From: Peristeroidobacter soli
GTDB taxonomy: Bacteria > Pseudomonadota > Gammaproteobacteria > Steroidobacterales > Steroidobacteraceae
Direction of reading: 5' to 3'
NCBI RefSeq assembly: GCF_004138485.1
Contig: NZ_RYEV01000005.1
Span: forward strand, 1,197,000 to 1,260,999
DNA: 64,000 bases
Shown here: in pieces, positions 1 through 12,000 of the stretch
How the letters are laid out: every line of letters starts with the position of its first letter
Position numbering within the stretch: position 1 is the stretch's first letter
The notes under the pieces: generated by a model
What the model was told of the DNA's origin: nothing
The model's input: the letters and a program-made list of their open reading frames with translations, nothing else
Database searches by the model: none
Made by a program: the position numbers and the translations under genes

Positions 1-2
1 GA

Positions 3-3000
3 GGATGGCGCGAGGGCTCGCTCGACAGCTATGCGGTCATCGAACGCGGTCAGTTCGCCGGCGCGGCGGGTAACGAAGTCGAGCCGTCATTGACCGACAT
101 GCAGGACAAGCTCGGCGAGATCTGGCGGGGCGTGCTCAAAGTCGATCGGGTGCTCACTGCCGATGCAAACTTCTTCGCGCTGGGTGGAACGTCCATCAGT
201 GCTGCGCAGGTCGCGGCGCGCGTGGCGCATGAGCTGGGTGCGAACGTGGCGCCAGGTTCGTTGCTCGACACCCCGACGCTCGCCGGATTCGCGACGCAGA
301 TCGAGAAGGCGCCACGAAGCGAAGCATTCAGTATCGCGCGCCTGCATCGTGATCGATCGCTGCCGCCGTCCCCAGCACAACGACGGATGTGGTTCGCCTG
401 GCAACTGGATCCGAAAGGCGCGGCCTACAACGTCGGCGGCGGTCTGCGATTGCGCGGTCCGGTCGATGCGACGATCGTTCAGCGCACCCTCGATGAGCTG
501 GTCCGGCGTCACGAAATTCTGCGGACGCGCTTTGGCGATGACAATGGCGAGGTCAAGCTGCTGATCGATGACCCGGCGCCGGTTGTGCTTCGTACCGAGG
601 ATCTGCGCGATTGGCCTTCGGCTGCACGCGCCATGCGGGCGGAGCAGTTGTCGCTCAGCGAATTGCAGGAGCCGTTCGATCTGCAGGCCGGGCCGGTGCT
701 TCGCGCTACGTTGACGGTCCTCGCCGATGACGAGCAGTTGCTGCTCCTCACGATTCATCACATCGCGGCCGATGGCATCTCGGTGGCGCTGCTCGTGGAT
801 GAATTCGTTCGACTGTATGGCGCGCTTCGGCGGAGACAGCCCATTCCACTGCCACAGTCGTTGCAGTATCTCGATCATGCGGCGTGGCAAGAGACTCGGC
901 TGGATGGGGGGGAGCGTGCTCGGCAGCTTGCTTACTGGATCCAGCAACTGGGTCGGGATGCTCCGGACGTCGCGCCCCATGCGGATCGGGCCCATACGAC
1001 ACCCTCCGACGATCATGGCCGGCGACGGACTGTTCCCATGGATGCTTCGCTGACGCGAGGGCTGCGCGAGCTCGCGAAGCGTCACGACATGACGGTGTTC
1101 ATGGTGCTGCTCGCGGCATGGAAGATCGTGTTGGCTCGAAACAGCGGTCACCGCGACATCCGGGTCGGAGCACCGATGGCCAACCGCCGCACGCTGGAGA
1201 GCGGGTCGCTCGTTGGCCCCTTCGTCAACACGGTGGTGTTGCGTACCAGTCTCGAGGGCAATCCGAGCGTCGCCGAGTTGTTACAGCGGATCAAGCGCAC
1301 CGTCGTCGAGGCGCACGCGCATCAGGATCTGCCGTTCGAACAACTGGTGGAAGCGCTCGCTCCGGATCGAACATCGGCGCGCCATCCGCTGTTTCAAGTC
1401 ATGCACAACCATCAGCGGCGCGAGCGGACGGCGTTCGATGAGCTGGCACCCTTGCAGGTCGAGGCGTTCGAACGGGTGGGGCACACCGCGAGGTTCGAGC
1501 TGTCGCTGAACACGGAGGAAGAGGGCGATCGGCTCATGGCCGCGATCACCTATCGGACCGCTCTGTACGACGATGCAACCATCGATCGCCTGGCCGGGCA
1601 TTGGCTGAATGCCTTGCGGGCGGCGGTGGCGTCGGCCGTGGTCCGCATCGATGAGGTGCCGCTGCTCAGTGACCTGGAATACGCCAAGCTGTTGCATGAG
1701 TTCAATGCCACGACACGGCGTTATCCAGCGCAAGGCTTTCTTCAACAATACATCGCGCGTCAGGTCGCTCACACTCCGGATGCGCTCGCCGTGGTGTTCA
1801 ACGACGAGCGCTGCACGTATCGGCAGTTGAACGATTGCGCGAACGTGCTTGCGGTGAGACTGCGTGAGCACGGTGTCGGACCCGACGTGGTCGTGGGTAT
1901 CTGCAGTGAACGCTCGATGGCGCTGGTGATCGGGCTGCTTGCCATCCTCAAAGCGGGCGGTGCGTATCTGCCGCTCGATCCAACCTATCCGCAATCGCGC
2001 CTCGAATACATCCTCGACGACGCGCGGCCTCGCGTTGTGCTGGCCGAACGGAATGTCATGAATGTTCTGCCGGCCAGCGCCGGAGCGGTCGCCTGGTTGC
2101 TCGACCCGCAATGGACGTCGCCGGCGGAGGCTCGCGTGGACGATATTTGTGTCGATGTCCATGGCGGCAATCTCGCTTATTGTTTATACACCTCGGGTTC
2201 GACGGGGCAGCCGAAGTGCGCCGCCAATACTCATGGCGCGCTCTTGAACCAACTGCTCTGGCGCCAGGAGGTGTATGCGCTACGGACTGAGGATCGCGTC
2301 CTGCACAAGACGCCGATCGGCTTCGATGTCTCGGTCTGGGAGATTTTCTGGCCGCTGATGACAGGCGCGACGCTGGTCATCGCTCCGCCGGGTGCGCATC
2401 GGGATCCGTGGCGGCTCTCGGAGATCGTCAGGGATCAGGGCGTCACGACGCTGCACTTCGTGCCACCCATGCTGAGCGCGTTCCTCGAAACCGGCGAGCT
2501 GACCCGTTGCGATTCACTGCGCCGGGTGTTCGTCGGTGGGCAAGCCCTGTCGACGGTGGCGCAGTCGGCGTTCTTCAGGCAATCGGCCGCGTCACTGTAC
2601 AACTTGTATGGCCCGACCGAAGCGGCCATCGATGTGAGTTTCTGGGAATGTCGCGCCGACTCGCAGGATCGCGTCGTGCCGATGGGGCGTGCGCTCGCCA
2701 ACACGCAGCTCTATGTGCTGGACCCTGAGCTGGCGCCCGTGCCGGTGGGCGCGGTGGGCGAGCTTTACATCGGCGGCGTGCAGTTGGCGCGAGGTTACGC
2801 CGGTCGGCCGGGTTTGACGGCGCAACGCTTTGTGCCGAATCCCTTCGCGCCTGGCGAGCGTCTGTATCGCAGTGGCGATCTGGTGCGTTATCGCTCGGAT
2901 GGCGCGCTGGAATATGTCGGTCGCATCGATCATCAGGTGAAGGTACGTGGATTTCGCATCGAGCTGGGCGAGATCGAGGCCCGGCTGCGCGAGCACCCGG

Positions 3001-6000
3001 AGGTACGCGAGGCTGTCGTATCCGTCGGGCGGGATCGGATCGGCGAGAACGAGCTGGTCGCCTACGTGATCCGTGCCGGAGTGGCCGACGTCGCCGATGA
3101 GCTCGAGTGCAGGGAGCGGCTTCACCGCCATCTCGCGCAGCGCTTGCCGGACTACATGCTTCCCATGCATTACGCGTGGCTCGATGCATTGCCTCTGCTG
3201 AGCAATGGCAAGCTTGATCGAGCGGCGCTCGCGGCATATCAACCTGCGTCGGGTCGCAGGACATTCACTGCCCCCCGCAGCGAAATCGAACGGCGCGTGG
3301 CCGCGATCTGGTCGCAAGTGTTGGCGGTGGAGGACATCGGCATTCACGACAGCTTCTTCGAGCTCGGCGGTCACTCGCTGCTCGCGACCCAAGCGATAGC
3401 ACGAGTGCGTGCGGCGTTCGATATCGATGTACCGCTGCGGACGCTGTTCGAGACGCCCAATCTGGCTGAGTTCTCGGCCGAGGTGCGTAAGAGTGTCGAG
3501 GGCGGCCAGAAGAACGCCTTCGGGCCGATCGAGTCCGTCGATCGCAGCCAGCCGATACCGCTGTCGTATGCGCAGCAGCGCATGTGGCTGCTCTGGCAGA
3601 TCGATCCGCACAGTGTCGCGTACAACCTCGCAGGTGCGGTCAAGCTGACGGGCTTGCTCAACGATGCCGCAATCGACGCCGCGCTGCGGGCATTGGTTCG
3701 ACGTCACGAGACCCTGCGGACCACGTTCACGATCATGAACGATGTGCCCACGCAGGTGATTGCACCCGAGCTCGATATTTCGATCGAGCGACAGGATCTT
3801 CGCGCGCTGGCTGCGGTCGACCGGCAGGCGGAGCTGCAACGGTTGTCACAAGCCGAAGCGCATCGTCCATTCTGCTTGCGGAGCGGGCCATTGCTTCGCG
3901 TGGTGTTACTGAGACTCGATGAGCGTGAGCACGTCATGCTCGTGACCACGCATCACATCGTCGCCGAAGGCTGGGCGATCGACATCTTCACGCGCGAGTT
4001 TGTCACGCTGTATGGCGCGTTGTGCGATGGGCAGGTGCCGGCGCTTGCACCGCTGACCTTTCAATACGCGGACTACATGCATTGGCAGCAACGCTGGCTG
4101 GAAAGCGGCGAGCGGGATCGTCAGCTCGAGTACTGGAAGCGCCAGCTCGCCGGCGACCATGAAGTGCTGGCCCTGCCGACCGATCGTCCGCGGCCCAAAG
4201 TGTTGAGCGCCCGCGGCGATGTTTTTCGCTTTCAAATCGAGCCCGAGCTCGCTCAACGCCTGCGCGCGTTCAGTACGGAGCGCGGCATGACGCTGTTCAT
4301 GACGCTGCTCGCCGGCATGTTCGCATTGTTGTATCGCTATTCGGCGCAAAGCGACCTGCGCGTGGGCGTGCCGGTGGCGAATCGAGTGCGACCCGAAGCC
4401 GAAGGACTCATCGGCGCCTTCCTCAACACGCAAGTTCTGCGCTGCCATCTCGATGGCGCCAAGACCTTCGCGCAGCTGCTGAGTCAGGTCAAGCAAACGG
4501 CGATCGGCGCGCAGTCGCATCAGGATCTGCCGTTCGACCGCCTGGTGGACGCGATCCGCCCGCCGCGCAGTCTCGGCTTTCATCCGCTGTTCCAGGTGAT
4601 GCTCAACGTCCATCGCTGGGAGTTTCAGCGTCGCACGCGGATGGGCGAGCTGGTGGTGGAGTTTCTGCCGAACGACGTGCGCGCGGCCAAGCTCGACTGG
4701 ATGCTGGACGTGGGCGATATCAGCGAGGCACTCGATTGCTGCCTGACCTACAGCACGGATCTGTTCGATCGTGCCACGGTCGAGCGCATGTGCGCGCACT
4801 GGGTCGAGCTGCTGAAGCGCATGTCAGAGCGAAGCGACGTTGCGATCGGCAGCGTTGCGCTCCTGGGAACGAGGGAGCGCGCGCTGCTGAGTCATTGGGG
4901 AATCAACGAACGACGCTTCGACGCTCTGCCGCCGGTGCATGCGCTGATCGAGCAGCAGGCTCGGCGCAGTGGCGAGGCGATCGCGCTGGCGCAAGGGGAT
5001 GTTCCGCTCAGCTATGCCGAGCTCAATCGCCACGCGAATCAGCTGGCGCATCGATTGATCGCACTCGGTGTGCGGGCGGAAACCCGCGTCGGTATCGCCA
5101 TCGAACGCCGGCCTGAGATGGTCGTGGGATTGCTCGCTGTGTTGAAGGCGGGCGGGGCGTATGTGCCATTGGATCCTTCGTATCCGGCAGAGCGGCTGGA
5201 TTACATGAGGCGTGACAGCGGCATCGAGATACTGCTGACGACTCGCACAGTGCGAGAGCGGTTGCATGATCGAATGGCCGTTACGTGCGTGCTCGTGGAC
5301 GAGCCTGATTGGCACGAGGAACCGGACACAAATCTCGAGGTGCCGCTGCAGTCGGAGCATCCGGCTTACGCGATCTACACCTCCGGTTCGACGGGGCGAC
5401 CCAAGGGCGTTCTGGTGCGTCATGGCGCGCTGAGCAACTTCGTGCAGAGCATGCGACTATCACCGGGACTGTCGGCGCAGGATGTGCTGGTGGCGGTGAC
5501 GTCGTTGTCTTTCGACATTGCGGCGCTTGAGTTGTATGTGCCGTTGTGTGTCGGTGCACGCGTGGTCGTTGCAAGCGAAGCCGACGCTCGCGATGGTCTT
5601 GCACTGGCGCGGCTGCTGGAAGTGAGTGGAGCCACGGCGTTGCAGTCGACGCCGGCAGGTTGGCGCATGTTGCTGGCGGCGGGCTGGCGGGGTGCTGCGA
5701 TCAAGGGACTTTGCGGGGGCGAGGCATTGCAGCCGGAGCTCGCCAGTCAACTTTGCGAGCGGGGTGTCGCCCTGTGGAATATGTATGGCCCGACGGAGAC
5801 CACGATCTGGTCGAGCACGGGCGAGGTGCGGGATGCGCGTCCGGCGCTGGGATATCCAGTGGCGGCCACGCGGCTGCGTGTGCTCACGGACGATCTGCAG
5901 CTGGCGATGCCGGGCATGCCGGGTGAGTTATATATCGGCGGAGAGGGGCTGGCGCGCGGCTATTTGAACCGCCCCGCGCTCACGGCGGAGCGCTTCGTCG

Positions 6001-9000
6001 CCGATCCCACGTCGAGCAACGGCGAGCTTCTGTATCGCACCGGTGATCGAGTGCGTTGGGGGTGGGACGGCGAGCTGCAGCACCTGGGACGCATCGATCA
6101 TCAGATCAAGGTTCGTGGCTTTCGTATCGAACCCGGAGAAATCGAGACTCAGCTGCTGGCGCAAGCGGGGGTGCGCGAGGCGGCGGTTGTGTCCCGGCAC
6201 GGCGAGAGCGGTGCGCGACTCGTAGCCTATGTCGTCGGTGAAGCGATCGAGAGCACCACGCTACGGGAGCACTTGTCACAAGTGCTGCCGGACTACATGG
6301 TGCCGGCGGCAATCATGGTGCTGGAGCAGTTGCCGTTGACGCCTAACGGCAAGCTCGATCGCTCAGCGTTGCCCGAGCCGAAGTTCACCAGCGCCGCGGA
6401 GTATGAGCCGCCACGAGGTGCAGTCGAGGAGGCGTTTGCCGCTGTTTGGAAAGCGGTGTTGCGTGTGGAGCGCGTCGGTCGCCACGACAATTTTTTCGAG
6501 ACCGGCGGGGACTCCATCGTCGGCCTGCAAGTGGTGGCGCAGCTGCATCGGATGGGTTGGAAGGTCAGCCCGAGGCAATTGTTCGAGCTGCAAACGGTCA
6601 GCGAGCTGGCGCAGGTCGCCGAATACGTGGGCGAGGCGTTCAAAGACACTACGATTGCGCCGACCGAGCCTTTGTTTCATTTGAGTGAAGCACAGCGCGC
6701 GACGTTGCCGGTGTCCGTCGATTCGATCGAGGACGTCCTGCCACTGACCCCGATGCAACAAGGGATGCTGTTGCACACGCTGCTGGATCCCGCGTCCGGC
6801 ATATATCTGATGCAGGACCGAAGCACGATTCGCAGCGCGCTGGATGTGCAAGCGTTCTGGGACAGTTGGGACGCTGTCCTGCGCAGGCACGCCGCGTTGC
6901 GCGCCAGCTTCGTCTGGCAAGGGACTGAAACGCCTTTCCAGATCATCCATCGTGAGGTGACCCTGCCGAAGGACCATTTGGATCTGCGTCACCTCGGCCG
7001 ATCCGACGCGCTCGCGCAGGTGGATGCGATGCTCGAGGACGAGCTTGCCAACGGCTTCGAACTGGATCGAGCGCCATTGCTGCGCGTACGGCTGGCGCAG
7101 GTGGCCCAGAGCGAGTTTCACCTGATCGTGAGCTTCCATCACATGCTGATGGATGCCTGGTGCCTGGGCCTGCTGATGGGCGATGTGTTGGCGGAGTACG
7201 ACGCCAGGACGCTGGGTAAACCGTTGAGCGCCGAGCGGCCGGCGCCGTACCGGGACTTCATCGCCTGGCTGCAGAGGCAGGACGAGTCGGCCGCACGCGA
7301 GTACTGGCATGACGTGCTCGACGGATTCGAGGAAGTCACCCCGTTGCCGATGCGCCGTCATTTCGCGGCGGGCGTCGCTGGCTCGCGCATGATCGATGTG
7401 ACGACGGCCCTGAGTGCGGCGCAGACCAAGCAACTGTACGCCGTCGCGCAACGCCACCAGATCACACCGAACACCTTGACTCAGGGCGCCTGGGCGCTGG
7501 TGCTGGCACGTCATGCCGATCTGGACGATGTGCTCTTTGGTGTCACGGTCGCCGGACGTCCCGTCGACATGCCACAGCTGCAGCGAACGTTGGGACTGTT
7601 CATCAACACGGTTCCGTTGCGCGTCCCGATGCCAGGTCCGGAGCGGGGCATCGGCGTCGCCGACTGGCTGCGCGCGCTGTTCTCACAGAACTTGAGATCG
7701 CGGGAGTTCGAACACCTGCCGCTGGTCGAAGTGCAGACACTCAACGGCCGCGCGCACGACAATGCGCTGTTCGAAAGTCTGTTCGTCTTCGAGAACGCAC
7801 CGGTCGAGTTCTCGCTGCTCGAACGAGCGCAGCAGTCCTCGGCCACCAAACAGAGCTCGCGGACGCACACGAACTATCCGCTGACCGTGGTCATCCTGCC
7901 GCGTCCGGAGCTGATCCTGCAGATCACCTATGACGAGCGCTGCTTCGACGCCGCGACCATCGATCGTTTGCTCGCAAGCTTCAGGCACGTAGTCGAGCAG
8001 TTCATCGCCATGCCGCTCGCCGCCCTGCGTGACATCGAGGCTCTGCCACGAGCCGAACGCGATGCGCTCATCGACTTCGGGCGAGGCCCCTTGCGCCATC
8101 AGCCGGCCGAGGTGGACTACATCAGTCTGTTCCGGCAACAGGTCGCTCTGCATCCGCAGCGAGTGGCGGCGCGCTGTGACGATCGGTCGGTGCGGTATCA
8201 GGCGCTGGATACATCGAGCACACAACTTGCGGGGTTGCTGCGATCGGCGGGCGTGCGAGCTGGCGATGTGGTCATCGTGTTTTCCGAGCGCAACCTCGGA
8301 TGGCTCGACATGGTGCTCGCTTGCTTCAAGGCCGGTGCTGCCTATCTGGCCGTCGATATCGAAACGCCGCCACAGCGACTCGCCAGGATTTTTGCGTCGA
8401 GCGGTGCGAAGGTGGTCGTCACCGACGACGCCTGGCTGCCCGAGCTGCAAGCAGTGACGACGCTTCTGCCCGGTGCTGGGCCCCGCGTCGTCTCGGCGTC
8501 GCAGGCGATCACCGCGTCACTGGATTTCAGGGCGACGCCCATGCATCCGGATCAGCCGGCGTATGTAATCTTCACGTCCGGTTCCACGGGCGAGCCGAAA
8601 GGCGTCGTCGTGACCAGCGCGGGCATGCTGAACAATCAGCTGAGCAAGATCCAGTCCTTCCCGCTCGGCCCGCGCGATGTCATCGCTCAGACCGCCTCGC
8701 CGAGCTTCGATATCTCGGTGTGGCAGTTGCTGGGTGGCCTGATTTGTGGCGCTTGTGTCGACATCGTTCCCAACGATGTGGCGCGCGAGCCGGCGGCGTT
8801 GCTGGAGCGCGTGCGCAATCATGGCATCACCATTCTGGAATCCGTGCCGAGTCTCATGCAGCGCATGCTCGCTCTGGCTCCCGTGCCGCTGCCGTCGCTG
8901 CGAGTGATGATGGCCACGGGTGAGCGGATTCCACCCGAGTTGGCGCGCGACTGGCGCGCGCGCTATTCGCAGTCGACGTTGGTCAATGCGTATGGCCCGG

Positions 9001-12000
9001 CCGAATGCGCCGACGATGTGACGTTGCACGTCGAAACCGCAATGTCGGCGCCGTCGAGTCATCGAAGCATCCTGCCGATCGGCCGCCCGGTCGATAACTT
9101 CACGCTGTTCGTGCTGGACAGCCGCCTCGAGCCCGTGCCACTTGGTGCGCCGGGCGAGCTGCATATCGCCGGTATCGGCGTCGGGCTGGGTTATGTAGAG
9201 CGCTCCGATCTGACGGCGGAACGTTTCATCGCAAATCCATTCGACGCGGGTAGCGGCCGCTTGTACCGCACCGGCGATCGCGTGCGCTGGAATGGCGAGG
9301 GTCAGCTCGAATACCTGGGACGGACGGATCATCAGGTCAAGGTGCGGGGATTCCGCGTCGAGCCCGGCGAGGTAGAGTCGCAGCTGTTGGCCCAGCCCGA
9401 GATCGGCGAGGCGCTGGTGCTGGCCAAGGAAACAATCGCCGGTAGCGTACTCGTTGCCTATGTCGTGACGCGCTCCGGGCAGAGTATCGATAGTGCTGAG
9501 TTGCGCCGGCGGCTGGAACGAACGCTGCCGGACTACATGGTGCCGGCAACGATTGCGTTCCTCGACAGCATGCCTCGCAACCGGAACGGCAAGGTCGATC
9601 GAAAGGCGCTGCCTGATCCGCAGTTCGTGAGCGATGCGCTTTACGAAGCGCCGCAAGGAAGGATGGAAGTCGAGCTCGCCGCCCTCTGGGCGGACGTGCT
9701 CGGCGTGCCTCGGGTCGGTCGACACGACAACTTCTTCCAGCTCGGTGGCCATTCGTTGCTGGCGCTGGTGTTGGTGGAGAGACTGAGGGTCAGGGGGTGG
9801 CACGCGCAGGTGCGTTCGCTCTTTGTGTACCCGAAGTTGTCCGCGTTCGCCGAGGCGCTGGCCGAGCGGCAGCAAGCTGAGATCGTCGTGCCACCCAACG
9901 GGATTCCGTCGGGCTGTACGAGGATCGAACCGGACATGCTTGCGCTGATCGAGCTCGATGCGCGCGAGATCGATCTCATCGAGAGTGCGGTGCCGGGCGG
10001 CGCGAGCAACATTCAAGACATCTATCCGCTGGCACCGCTGCAGGAAGGCATTCTGTTTCATCATGTGCTGCAGGCGGCGGGTGATGCCTACACGCTGCCG
10101 TGCCTGCTTGCCTTCGACAGCTCGGATCGTCTGCTCGGTTTCATCGACGGCCTGAATCGAGTCATCGCACGCCATGACATTCTGCGCTCTGCCGTCTTGT
10201 GGGAAGGCTTGAGGGAGCCGGTGCAAGTCGTGTATCGACAGGCAACCGTGCAGCTGGAGTGGTTGAAAGACGAGGACACAGCAGCGAGCGAAGGGATCAG
10301 CGATCGGCTCCGTGCGCGCATCGATCCACATCGATATCGCGTCGATGCACGACGCGCACCGATGATTGCGGCATTCGCGGCGCACGAGCCGGCGCGGCGG
10401 CGCTGGCTGCTGCAGCTGGCTTGCCATCATCTAGTGCTGGATCACACGACGCTCGAACTGATCGTGAACGAGATCGCGCTGATCCAGCAAGGCCAGGTCG
10501 AGCGGTTGCCGGAACCCATCCCGTTCCGCCGCTTCGTGGCGCAGGCGAGATTGGGTGTCAGTCAAGCCGAGCACGAGAAATTCTTCACCCACATGTTGTC
10601 GGATGTGGAAGAGCCGACCGCGCCCTTCGGTCTGCTGGATGTGCAGGGCGACGGTATCGACATCGCAGAAGCGCGGCTGCCGCTGGAGGCAGAGCTCTCG
10701 CGCCAGTTGAGGCAGCATGCACAGCGCAACGGCGTGAGCGCCGCGGTGTTGTTCCACCTCGCGTGGGCGTTGGTGCTGGCGAGGGCCACCGGCAGGGACG
10801 ATGTTGTCTTTGGTACCGTGCTGTTCGGACGGATGCAAGGCGGAGAGGGCGCCGAACGCGCGCTCGGCATGTTCATCAACACGCTGCCGGTTCGAATCAA
10901 GCTCGGGACGCGTCCGGTGGAGCAGTGCGTGCGCGAGGTACATGCGGTTCTGACGGACTTGCTGACGCACGAGCATGCGAGTCTGGCACTGGTGCAGCGG
11001 TGTAGTGCGGTGGCTGATTCGCCGCTGTTCTCGGCATTGCTCAATTATCGATACGGTTGGCAAGGCGGAGCGGGCCGCAACCGTCGTTATGGCGAAGGCA
11101 CGGAGCTGCTCGAGACTCAGGAGCGCACGAACTATCCCGTCACGTTCTGCGTCGATGACCTGGGCGAGGGATTCGAGCTGTCGGCCCAGGTTTCGGGCAG
11201 TGTGGGCGCGCAACGCGTGTGCGAGCTCATGCAAGTAGCGCTTCGTTCCATTGCCGAAGCACTGACGATACAGTCGCAACGGCGAATCTGTGAGCTAGGC
11301 GCGATCCCTGTGCAGGAAGATCGGCTGCTTCGAAAGTGGAGTGCCGGCGGCGCGCGCCTCGATTGCCCCGAGTCGCTACAACGCCGCGTGGAGCGTCAGG
11401 CGCGCGAGCGTCCCGACGCGATAGCGCTGCTGTTGAACGATGAACAGATCGGCTACGCGGAGTTGAACCATCGGGCCAATCGACTGGCGCATCGCCTGAT
11501 CGCATCGGGCGTCGGTGCGGAGGCGCGGGTCGGCATCGCGATGGAACGTTCGATCGATCTCATCGTCGCGATGCTCGCCATTCTCAAGGCCGGCGCTGCC
11601 TACGTGCCGCTCGATCCACGCTATCCGGCCGATCGGCTCAGCTACATGATGCGAGATAGCGGCATCGGATTGTTGCTGACCCAGGGGGCGGTCGAACATC
11701 GCTTGCCGATCGTGGACGGTGTGCAGTCGTTGCGGATGGAGACAATCGATCTGCGCGACGAGCCGGCTCACGATCCGAACCTGCCGTGGCATCCAGATCA
11801 TCTGGCATATGTGATCTACACCTCGGGCTCCACCGGCAGGCCGAAGGGAGCGCAGCTATCGCACCGGAACGTCAGCCGGCTGCTGGCGGCGACCCACGAG
11901 TGGTTTCATTTCAACGAGCGCGACGTCTGGACGTTGTTCCATTCCTACGCCTTCGATTTCTCGGTGTGGGAGATCTTCGGCGCGTTGTGCCACGGCGGTC

